Of a stretch of DNA of 64,000 nt, positions 41,204 to 53,200 are shown piece after piece. Position numbers and translations under genes: made by a program. Origin of the DNA: Echinococcus granulosus (lineage: Eukaryota > Platyhelminthes > Cestoda > Cyclophyllidea > Taeniidae); the NCBI RefSeq assembly GCF_000524195.1, contig NW_020170388.1, positions 563,402-627,401 on the forward strand, in the 5' to 3' direction. How positions within the stretch are numbered: the first letter of the stretch is position 1; each line of letters starts with the position of its first letter. The notes below the pieces were generated by a model that saw only the letters and a list, made by a program, of their open reading frames with translations, made no database searches and was not told the origin of the DNA.

Positions 41204-41293
41204 TTATTGCGTCAATCTGAGTTTTCTGCGTGCCAGTCTGACAAGATCTCGCCGACGAACAAAAGCTGAACAGACAGGACACCTCCTGTTCCC
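41204..41293 (-). CDS. RTEL1: RTEL1 last exon (RING end and stop)
   Basis: 29 codons and a TAA stop. [20 protein letters not shown] gives the last C-x2-C pair of the RING, like RMCPACHTASRKQSVMQV at the human end. The acceptor is a good AATTTCAG. The tail is very basic ([10 protein letters not shown]). I see no clear AATAAA on the minus strand just after the stop, so the 3' UTR end is not placed. Confidence 0.87.
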   Translation of the reverse strand, partial: GNRRCPVCSAFVRRRDLVRLARRKLRLTQ

Positions 41294-44200
41294 CTGAAAT
41301 TCGAAATACAGAAGATGAGTTAGGTTCAACGCTGAACGGACCCCTGAGTTTTAAATGAATTACAACAAAGTTCCATAACGTCCCAAAAAAAGCAACCTCC
41401 GTTTCTTTTGCCTTTTTTCTCAACAAAAAACTGTGCATTGACTCTACACTAAATTATTCAATCACGGTAATAAATGGTCCTAAGGTGTGGAACAATAAAA
41501 AATACTGCGTTACAGAGTTAGGGAAGTGGTAAAGTGGAGGAGAATTTGAAAGGATATCCTTTCCCCACGGGGAACTATAAACCTTCGGACCAGCTCCTTG
41601 AACTGCCCGGGCGACTGTACTTATTTCCGCCAACACCTTCGACTTCGTGGTGTACAACTCTTTAAAGTGGCAAATATTGTTTATGCTAACAAGTTAGTAA
41701 TTTGTCCAAATAAAACAAGAAATTTCGGCCTCAGCTATTTGTCGTTATCGATCTGGGTCAAGAAGGTCATATCTTTGTTGGTGTTAAAGAGCGACTTAAA
41801 ATATTAAATAAAAACGATAAAAAATCCCGTATATGCAAAGCTGAATCACACGAGAGCTAAAAAATATCAAGAATGATTAACCGATGGAATTTATTTACCG
41901 GTACAGTACAAATATTGTCCATCCCCTTGTCCACTTTACAACATACCAAGTAGTTGATGCAGAGCGTTTAGTGGTTCATTATCAGTTGACAGGGCGACGA
42001 TCTCCCCATTGCAAAAAAGGCAAAAAATATCAAGTATGTTTCTCCGGGGCAAAAGATTGAGTAATTTATATCTACGAGTGTTGGATAAAGTTGACAATGA
42101 CATCTTTTATCTTCACTAACCAAATGAAAAGAAATCAACGCAGCAGCTCATTACATCTTACATTCCAGAAAAAGTCGTAAATACCCGATTGGCTACCTTA
42201 CTATGAAGAACTGTCTAATCAGCTCAAAAACTGACTGGCTAATAATATCTGTTTAATAGTCCAACGCAAGTCCAACCTGTCCTTACTACTGATTACCTTT
42301 AAGACCGAAAGATTAGGTGTTGATAATCGTTGCTTAAGGCACAGAGACAAACAGACGCCAAATCACAGACACCGAGTATTCTCTAATTCGCAGATTTTTT
42401 TCACATAAAAAAGAAAAATTTTAACAAAAAACGGATTAAGGTGATTTAAACAAGAGGAAAAAATAAAAATGTCACCTCTTCAATGATGATGCGCCAACAG
42501 CTGAAGCAGCAGATATGACCACAGGGAGCACGAAGAGCATCAGTGATGGGTGACTTCTTGCAACGAACGCACGACACGGGCGGTGATGCTACAAGTAAGA
42601 AAAGGTGACTATGAATTCACACCTCAAGTACTGGATTCGCAATCTTCGCCCAACCGTAGAGAGTGCTCCACTTCCCAACCCTTTTCTATAAGTAATGTAA
42701 GAAATGTGGAATATTTGTAGATATTCTGATGGAACCACAATTTGAGATAGTAAAAACTGAGTTTTTGGTTAAAAAACGACATTTTACCCTTTGGGAGCAT
42801 TAAATATCCCATTATTTAATACATCCACCACCAGACCCCCAAGTGTTGTCTGCCAGTTTACGACAAATGGCTACGCCATGTCTCGTTGTGACTAGATTGG
42901 CTGAGTTTAAAAGAATGAAGGGCCTGGAGATAACTACACCTTTTAGTTTTTAAGCATCGCAGCTTTTGATGAAGTCATTTGCGGTTATACTGGTCGAAAC
43001 CTCCCCCTCCTTCCCAGAAGCACGGCGGTGGACGTGGTAATTAGTAACTCCAAGAGTCTATAATCTTCCAAATCCAACTTTAACAATCTTCTTTCATTAC
43101 GTACATCAAAAGTCTTCAGGCATACGTAATGAGAGGAAAATAACAACGTGTAACATACTTACTGTTCAAAAAGTTGGCCATTAACATGTGAAAGGGTCCG
43201 ACCTAGTTGAATTTTTAGCCCAAAATAAGGAAATATCAGAGATAAAAACCACATTGTGAGTCTATCCGGATTCAGAATCCCTATTTTTTAATAATGACTT
43301 TCGAGAAATGTTTTGCTCCAAAAAAAATCAAGCAACTATTCATGGGATATTAAGGGTCATCAAGTATTCAAATTGGCACGACTTAGACTTTTGGATTCCA
43401 CTTCGAACTATGATTACGAAAGCTGCAGCCCTCACTTTTATAAAAGCGTATACTGTAAGTATGTAGCAGTAATGTTCGAGATGTTCACTGATTCACGATA
43501 AGCAGCAGTTTGTCAGTGGAGAAAAATAAGATGCCAATGAGGTGTTGTGATTTTGTCCCGTCCAGACAGTGTTTGCTATGGCGGAATAATGAAATACTTG
43601 TGGACTGAGTAAAGGAGACACGATCTTGTACAAATTCTCATTTAATCTCTTCTAGTTTTATTGGGATTAATCAAGGAAGGTGATGTGAGAGGCGGGTAGT
43701 AATCACAAGTGAGCAATAGAGGGTAGTCATTACAGGTTTGTAAGGAAACTTACACACACTATTCAAAAAACCCCATTTGATCTAAAAATCCCGGCAATTG
43801 ATCGTTCATTACCAAAGCCGATCTCAGAGGAAAGTTGATAAACACACAACAACCCCTTTCAGTTCTAATATGTTCACCAATTACTGTCACTTTCCGACCA
43901 CTTTAACTGCTGCTTAAGAACTAAAAGATATCGTTATCTTCGGGCAAATAACATCCTACACCTATTTTATCGCTTTAAACTCAGACAATCTGCTTTTAAC
44001 ACGTAATTCGGTGAGATCAGTCGTTATGGCCTGGTAAAGTACACATATGATACCGTGACCGGATAAGTCGGGGCGTCGCAAATATGCGGAGCTGGTGGTG
44101 AACGTGCTAAGACCACGTGGTGGAAGAAGATAAATCACTAATCCTGAAACGACATAGCGAAAAACAGTCTTTTCAAGATAACTTTCTTAAGTTTCCCCTA

Positions 44201-47200
44201 GCTTTTAGACTTACTTAATGATGTCTCGCCATTGAACATCGCATAATAACAAGGCCCAAAAACAACGACACGTCCCGCCAGAAATTGCAAAAAACCATGG
44301 GGAATACCACTGTAAGTGAAAAGATGAGTGCTATGATCCATACACTTAACAATCCTGTCGGATTTTTGTACAATCCACTGAAACACAACACAATATTCAC
44401 AAACCTGAAATCATCAGATGGGTTATTGTAGAAAAACAATATTCACCACACCCACATATTTCATCCACCCTGTTCTCCTTACTACTTTGAAGCGTGAATA
44501 CAGGGGACTTACTCCACGTTTTACGAGTTTCTGATCTGTAGAAAAGATGTCTGACTCGCGGCACAAGAACTTTGTAATCCTCTCAGCTACCATCACTGAC
44601 TAGGTTAGAGCGACCACTGCAGTTGGCTTACCTTGTGACTGATTGATAGGCAAAATGGCAAATCGACCTCACGGCTATATCTTTGCTGTCAATTTGGTAC
44701 CGTAACTTACGAAAAATAGAAGAATCTAATATTCCAATCTTTTTTACTTCTCATTTTAGAATTTCCATAGCCCAAAATGGTAAGGCAAGGATTATGACTA
44801 AACCCGACAACTCCAAAATTGCATTCAATTTCACAAGGTTGATTTAAGAACAACATAGATGGGCGAATTACTACCCGTTGTACTTTGGCAGCCTTTCAAA
44901 GCCAAATAAAAAAACAGAATGTAGTTCATTAATGAAAAAATCTCACAAACAATTTTAAGAAATTTATGCTTAGAACTGGGAAGATTCGAGAGACATAATA
45001 AGGTGTCATGAAGAATCGCATTCTGCTGATGTAATCAAATGAGCTCGTGCCAATTTTTACAGTTAAAAGTAATGATAGCTGAAGGAAGTTTTGGGAAATG
45101 TATTATCCGTTAAAACAATCGTCAGTACAATCAACCATTCCGTACTACTTTATTTGATGAAGCGATCAACACTACAACCTACCATCTGTCCTCACACGTT
45201 CTGTGCCTAGAAAACACGAAGAAAAAACAGACCAAGCCAACTTCATTTCTCTCTCTTTTCTGTTTACCAACTGTCCATCCTACCTTGCATGTGAACTTCC
45301 AGTATCAAGGTGATACTAATTATCTGGAGGAATGTCTTTTGGGAAGCACAAAGTGAAGGTCGAGCTAAAGGACAAGAATTAAACATTATCCTCCCTCCTT
45401 CCCATCCAGAGTAAGTCCAGTTTTTAGATTATGATGAGGGAAGATCTACTGGCTGGAGATCTTGCCTGAAGAGGTAGTTCCCATGCGCACGTTTAACTTA
45501 TAATCAATCACAAAGGCTAGATAGGAGAGGTTCCAATTGACATTTATTGTGTGGTCCTTTGAAATGGAACAATTCCTAGTGAACATGCCCATCCATAGAG
45601 CACCACGTGCAGGCACGCACACCCTTTCGTGGAATGATCAGTGGATGGATGCTTTGTGGGCAGGTTAGCGAACGATGGAATGAATAAAGGTCATTTCACC
45701 TCACAAGTCAGTTAGAGAACGATCTAAGAGAAGGGAATATTAAATTGACAGCCCAAAGCCTACTCTCACCTGTTAAAACAGGGGCAGAATACATTTACTC
45801 AGCAGTTCAAACACAACTTTTGAACGAATTATTTTCACCACCCATTGCCAAACTCAAACTTAGAACATATGATCTCCTAACATGGGACTTCATTTTCAAA
45901 GGCAATGCGATATATTTAATTAAAACTATGACTGGGAAGAGAGAATCTTTCCGAGCGCGATGCGCCTATCTTTGCGTGATTCATCATCAAGATCAAGTTA
46001 TTGAGATCATTGGTGGAAAGCGAGTCCTGCCGCTACACTTTCAAATGCCGCACAAAAAGCTACGCAAGACACTTTTAAAGCTGCAGCTTTAAAACTCTTT
46101 TTAAGTCGGTTCGCAAAGCAAAAATGGTCGGATCACTTTGAATTCAAAAAACATTTTCCAATCATGAGGAGCCAAAATGAAAGGACAGTAGAACATAATG
46201 AGGAGTATCATGCTGATAAGCCGATAAACATCTACACGTTACAGTGCATCCATGTAAATAACTTCAAACGTTCTGCAAGCTCCGAGTAACAATAGGCCGT
46301 TGAAGAGAACCATACTGAAACTCACATTAGCTTTCTAAACAAAGTGTTCCAGAGCCCAGGAGGACTTAGCAATGGCATGACTAGGAGAGGGTTACATCAA
46401 GATTGATCATCATTTGTATGAAAATTACTTTAAATGTGAATTACTCACAACGCCTCGTATTTTTTGTCTAATGCAAAAAAGTGATTATTTCAGCGTCCGA
46501 TTAAAACAGTTGGGAATACCGGAAAACATGGTTTCCCTCAACACTTTCACCCCCTAGCGTCACATACGTTTGACACCTGGATTTTCCTATTTGACCCCAC
46601 AACCCACAAATATGTGACAATAAATCCTCCTCATCAGTTTATGGTAAGTAGTTTCATAAAATTGTCAAAAACAAGATTCGGGTAAAGCTACACTGTTTGC
46701 CCATGAAATTATAAATTCAAAAAAAAAAACTTAACGGCATTTGGTGCTATATCAAAGCGGTAAAACATCTGAGTGGCTGTGGCGGTCGATTCACCCTTGA
46801 GACAGAGCGCCAAAAGTAGTAAAAGAGGGACAATAGAAAAGATTTTCGTTTATCTCAACTTTGTTTCATTTCAAAATGAACTGCATCCCCCTTTTACATT
46901 CCCACATTCCTCTGCAATGTAACCCTTTTTTCTCAATACTGTACCAACCTTTAATGCAGTCAACAAAAGAATGTTTATTTTTTCACTGAAGGCGCAGCTA
47001 ATGATGCATAGCTGCATTCGCATCGCCTTACAGCCACTTGGACTGATTTAAAAAGGTAAAAAAATGTGTGTGATTTATCTGAGAACTGCCAAAATAAGAT
47101 TGCGTTTGAAAGCCTACCCTTCTTCTTAAATGAGATTTAAGGTCCCACGTTTACCTGAGAAAAATCCCAACAAAGTGAACATTTAAGATTTGAAAATGAA

Positions 47201-50200
47201 CTGTTAGAGGCCACGGAAGAAAATTAACATCACCAATGACTGCGTATTGAATTTCTTTGCTACAGGAGGTGATGAATACTTCCTAGATGGGATTTTCCAC
47301 CTTCCCATGTCAGTACTACTGACGTGTTGTTAGCCGCAAAAACAATAACGACCCAAGTGGAAGATCTTAGGCATTTGTTCGCTGCATACTTGACTGATCT
47401 CAGGATTGGTGAAGATCGGGACACAGAGATGGAACCAGCACTTGCGTTCGTAATCGCCGAAACTGTAGTCACTGCTTTTCCGAAGCGGTTGCAAGGTTCT
47501 GTCCTCATTTCTCACAGTCGTGACAAGACCTTCCTGTATCCATCACATCGGTACAACCACCTCATAACCGTTCAATCCTTCAAAAGGATGCAAACTCAAG
47601 CCACATATTACACGAACGAGCGTCTGTTTTTTAGACTGCAATGGAACGGCAGCCAGCTTGTAGAGTCGACGTGAGGATTGCACACTTGTCGTGTCAACGT
47701 GGTCAAACAAAAAAGTGTCCATTTTGTGCCCCTTTATTTCCTACTTCAGAATTAATAGGCTCTTGAAATTTCGCGAAAAAAATAACTTGAATCATCTAGC
47801 CGATCTACAATCTGGTTGTCCAACAAAGTGTCTTGACTAAGTTAACTGCGACCTACTTTCAATCTGGTAAAAAAAGAACGCTGCTCCATTAAATGTCTTT
47901 TTTGCAGTACAGAAGAAGTCACGACCGTTATTTATGCATCCTTCTAAATTACGAGTTTAATAAGAAAGTTCACCAGAGTACTAACTACACGAAGTTATAA
48001 TTCAGTCTTGCGAATGTCGCCATGTGGACTAATCATGTTTTATTCAGGAGCGAATTACATTACTCTCCTACACCGCCACATCCCCCTGGGCTGTAATTTA
48101 TTTATGCAACTGCTTTCATATCATCACCGCGTGATGACTTTTTCGCGTGTAGAGTTCTTAGAGCTATTCAAAAGGGTAAAAATTAAGTGGCGTTTATGCT
48201 AAGGCCTCCTTTTAACCGATCGTATGTCCCATTGGGCCGAATTGTAAGCAAATCGCAGCTCATTAAACTAGAAATTTCGAGAATTGTAAAAAGTCAAAGC
48301 CGATGATTACACTTTGAACGTCTTTCCTACGGAATAATTAATAATTCAATTGCATACGCTAGAACTCCCAGATTCCGTTTTCAGTGACAATTTTCCATGG
48401 ATTCTATTATAACCCTTACAACAGTCATTCTAGAGTTGTTGTCTCAGTTTTTGAATTCCCAAACCGTCCATTCGTAACTGCAGGTGAATATCCACAGCGC
48501 CCTACTGTATCCACAGCACCAATACGATCGTTTTCATACTTTTCTAACCATAACTATATGAGATACAATTGGATTCCCAGGTTAGTCAAACGTACTTCTG
48601 CTCAAATACTTGCTTGAAAAAGCAACTGCCGTCTAATAACGTGCTTAAACCACAAATTACCACCAACTATCCAAAGGACGCCTGTTTAAGCGCAGAAAAT
48701 GGACTACACTTCCAGGAAGACATAAAATTTACCTTCTTTTGTGGCCGTAAAAGCCGATGTAGAGGCGGCATCAGATGAGGACGCAGCAGTGTTCTCACCA
48801 GACGTCACTGACAGGCCGGTAAGACCTTTGCAGAGTTCGGCATACTTAGGTTTGTCACTGTCCCTCACAAAAACAATAAAATCTGCAAATGAAAGGAACA
48901 ATGGTGTCTCTAAATCTATTAATGGAATTGACAGCAATTTATCAAGCTGCTGCCCTTATTTTGGAATCACAAAAATGATTAAACGAGGATCCTATGATTC
49001 AGAAATAAGTTTTGAGCAATAAGCGAAGAACTGGGTTCGGATTTAGCATTAAAAAAGTATTGGACACTCAAAGAAAAACTGTCCGTCCGATACTCGGTAG
49101 AAGAATCTGAAAGATAACAGACAAAAATGCAACCTTGGTAAATTTTTTGTCGAAATCAGCCAAAATAACGCCTTAGAATTTTTATAAAACCCTTTTCAAC
49201 GTTAGGTGGAATCTGGCTTGGAGGTGTAAGAAGACAACGGAGAATTGGGATGATATTTACATGACAGGAAAAAATTCGCACAGTGAGTAGATGTCGTGGT
49301 TAATTAAGGAATGTAGTGAAGATAATGCATTATGCCGCTTTTTGACAGTTCTTTTACCTTATGAACAATTTTTTTTAAAAAAAAGTAGCTTTACTTTCAT
49401 TTACCTCAAAAAGATTGACTTATTTCAGAACAGTACAAAAAGGCGCGATGTTTCCGATTTAAACAATAATTAAATTTGTGCTCAACTTCAAAGTAGCCTA
49501 CTTTCAAATAGAATACATCATCAAGCTTCGGTGACCGATCTTCCTCTGCCAACCCGGTAATGAAAGCGATAAGAAATGAACCAAATTATCATTTTGAGTG
49601 TTTTAGCCTAGGAATGAAATACTACCCTCGTGAATTTCAAAAACTTTTCGTGGTAAAGTTTTGGTATTCGCAAAATGTCTCAACAAAAGATTTCCCCTTG
49701 AAGTTACAACCCAAAGCCGCTGAAGTTACCGCGGAAAAGAAACAGAGACAAACGTGCGCGATAACAACTTAAAGATACTGACACTAATCTTCATTATTCA
49801 CTTCAAATCCAGCAATGTGCTTTTTTAAACAAAAAAACTTCCAGCTTTTATTCCAACCCGTTGGCACAAAAGCCCCACCGTTCTAATGTAACAGCCTAAT
49901 TGTACCTTGTCCTTGGGCGTTTTGCTAAGTTAATGTAATAGACTGAAATCTGTGAAGCAGTGTAAAGCCTTACCCCTAAGTAGGCCAGGTGCATCAAGCG
50001 GTATGAAAAGACTCGCAAGAGCAGCGAAAACCCTTTCGACAGACGACGATCCAGCCTCCGTTCCATTCGCCTTGTAGTTCGATAGGGCACCCTTTTTATA
50101 AATCGGAGTTATGTTGGTGAAAAGGAAAACTATTTACTGATTTACAGTAAGTAAAAATATCACCTTAAATTCCTCAAAGCAGTGGTTCTCCTTGCCCATG

Positions 50201-53200
50201 GAGGCACGGCTGAAGAGTGTACGAACGGCGGTCAAGTAGTCGGGAGTAGTAACACTATCACCCGTCTCGGGGTTGAGGTGCTGCTTCACCAATTTAATGC
50301 GTTTTGCCGTTTGGTGGCGTTTTAGCAGGCGTGCTGCAAAAGCTTCATCATCATTGCTATTAGGGCCTTTTGAGGAGGACATATCCGAAGTTGGACGCTT
50401 GGAAGTCTGCTCCGAAGAAGGCTAAATCATGGAGAAAAGCGAAACGAACGTTGATAGGTGGGTAAACCATATGAAATTGCAACTAAAATTAAAAGGGCGA
50501 AAGAATGGCAGGCATGGGCGTAATAGATGGAATATGCACATCGACGAGAGGACCTTTTTACCCAGTGAGTATGAATGCAGTTAGTCAAAGGGGACTGCTA
50601 GTTGGCGATAAAACCACTAACCTGCTGAACGTTGCAATAGATGCGATCCAATAGTGACGTCGATGGTTTTGTGGATTGAGAACTTGTATGACTACTCTCT
50701 GCTTCGCCTTCCGGTAGTGGTTCTTCAAAAGAGTAGTCTGCCAGAAAATCGCTAACTCCAGAACTGGTAGATAAACTCCCGACGTACGTTGCAATCTTGA
50801 AATAGGTAAAAATCAAACACTAGACATACAGTGTGTGATTTTGCTAAATATCACAGCTTGAAAAAGTAATATTTTCCTGCCTATTGACCTTGACTGCCCC
50901 AAATGAGAGTAACACACGAAATATACTCAGCGCAGAATATCGTTCAGTCTTAGACAATGTGTAGCGAGGGAAGTACTTAATAAGAACGCGACAATGGAAT
51001 GCATCGGAATAGACAAAACGTACATATACATTCAAGCATGAAAGTAATTATACGCGATATTTTTTTCAGTTATTCATCTAATTTGAACCACTGCAAAATC
51101 ACCCGTGATAACTAGTGCAGAAGAGTAGTCACGGGAAATACCGAGAACGTGTAAAAGATAGGTCTTTCCAGCCCCCTGAGATTCAGTCTTCGAACCAAGG
51201 GAATGAAACTTGATCCTTATCACCTACGATGCTAGCCGTGTCTGTAAAAAAGGAGCCACTTCTATTATCCAACCAAATGTGTAAGAGGATGGAACTTGAA
51301 AATACGATGTCTCCTAATTTGAAAGAAACTAATACTAACCAGGACAGACGTCAGCAAACAAAGAATGAGCAATCGTCTCTAAAGCAATCTTTCTATCCAA
51401 CAGAAGCGATACAAAAAATTGCGACACCTCGAAAGCGGAAAAGTGCGTTTGTATTCATACATTCAGTGAAGGCTGTATGTATTAAGCAAGAATCTCGAAT
51501 TAAATATCCTTCAAGAAGTTTCAGTGACTGTTAAGTGGGGCATGAATTCTTACTACCAAATGCATTTCAATGAGACCGGATTAATAGAGTGCAGTGAACA
51601 ATTATCTGGTACAGGCAATCAGAAACCCACTGGACGGCAAAAAAAGGTTAGACATTAATGGAAGATTGCTACTGGTACAATCAACACTGCTCAAGCTAAA
51701 GGCAGTGACTGGATCCGGAAGGTGTCTCGCTGACAGTCATTACATTCGCTAGACTTTACACAAATTGGTGATGATTATATCCAGACAGCGTGTCACTTCT
51801 AGCAAGCTGCCGTAATTTTCCTTCATGACTTGATCGCACTGCACAAATACGACATCAACAAGGTAGTAGTGTACCAGCTTCAATTGTNNNNNNNNNNNNN
51901 NNNNNNNNNNNNNNNNNNNNNNNNNNNNNNNNNNNNNNNNNNNNNNNNNNNNNNNNNNNNNNNNNNNNNNNNNNNNNNNNNNNNNNNTATTGCCTTTCTG
52001 TAAATTTAATTGGCACTAATAAAAATCTTCAGAAGTAATTCTGTCACTATGGTAATGTGGTAAAACTGCCGTCCGTAGTTTAGGCAGTCGCAATGTCTCC
52101 CCCTGGAATATAAATAATTAGCCAATAACGAGTCATAATTTAAAAAAATTCTAAAAGACCTACATGACCTGCAGCACTCGGGAATCTTAATACACCGCCA
52201 TCCAGAGCCAAACCAAGTCGCGATGGGGCTGTATGTCCCACCGGCGTGGAACTTCTCCTAGCAGGTAACGGTTTCATGGGGCCTTTCAAAAATGTTGGGT
52301 ACTAGCAGATGAAAGGAGAAGGATTGAAGAGGATGACAACAGTGTTACCTTCGCCTGGGCTGTCCGAAAAAATTCACTGGCCGCCTTGAGAACGGGGCCA
52401 AAGCTGTCGTAGACGCAGACACTGGAGCGCATCCAAGTGGGCAGGTGGGAACGTGCCTCAGGCGATGCAAAACGCTCATCGCAGAGGAAGACAGCCCCGA
52501 AGTCGTGAATGTGGCGAATCACTCTAAGATACAAGAAAAATGTGTGCTGCTGCAAAAATAGCAAGCAAATTGTTTGATTAATGTCAAAAGGCAACCAGAG
52601 CTAAAAACACGAACTTCAGTAAGTGGAGGGTCCTTCAAAATTACATTACCAGGAAGTGAGACGCCCTCAAAATGACAGGTTTTTAAAACAATGCTACCTA
52701 ACTTATCAGCATCAAAAATTCCACACCTTCCAACAGCCTGATTGACAGCACGCCAAGCCTGAAGCTTGTACCATTGTCGGCCAGTGGGTAGATCCTTGAT
52801 GCTGTCCGCTTGGAAGCGCCGCTCGTCAAGGAAAGCCATCTTAATTTTGACACGAGGATCCTCCTGTGGTGGATAGGCGATGCCAACAATCACCACGGCA
52901 CGACTGGTTTGGTCTGCCAGGTCCAAACCCTCACTGGCCTTACCACGCATCACGGAAAAGAGCACCGAACCTCCGGCGGTGCTTGTGGCCGCCTCCATAT
53001 AGCCTGTGGTTATCTATGGGGGTTATATGCAAAAAGATGGACTACACGAAAAAAAAATGTTTACAAATGATTATTTCAGGTTTTGTGTAATAGCCGAGAA
53101 CAAAAATCACGCAATTTGTGACCACAATGGCAAATATGCATCCCAATGTACTACAACAAATCAAGGAAATTACGGAAGGATTTCTAAAGTGATGGAAACA

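Larger units (their letters stand above)
42589..48732 (-). other. RTEL1: RTEL1 large intron (6.1 kb)
   Basis: The largest intron of the gene, separating the harmonin-N-like domain from the RING. It contains a family B repeat copy (about 45240-45720) and two plus-strand reading frames (45745-46092 and about 47276-47674), listed separately. The flanking phases (1 and 1) fit directly, but further small RTEL1 exons inside cannot be excluded. Confidence 0.8.

Noticed and set aside
51229..51534. A 101-codon plus-strand frame as a gene
   Set aside because: It is Lys/Gln/Ser-rich, has no domain and lies inside the RTEL1 gene region on the other strand; nothing supports expression.
51995..52098. A further RTEL1 exon after exon 17, behind the acceptor TATATTCCAG (about 52098 downward, minus strand)
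   Set aside because: With the phase left by exon 17 it meets a stop after a few codons; the open frames need other phases, and no good donor precedes the gap.
53004..53010. CCACAG as the acceptor of RTEL1 exon 15
   Set aside because: It puts exon 15 out of frame with exon 14; the acceptor ten bases upstream in the gene (CCCATAG) restores it and adds conserved residues.
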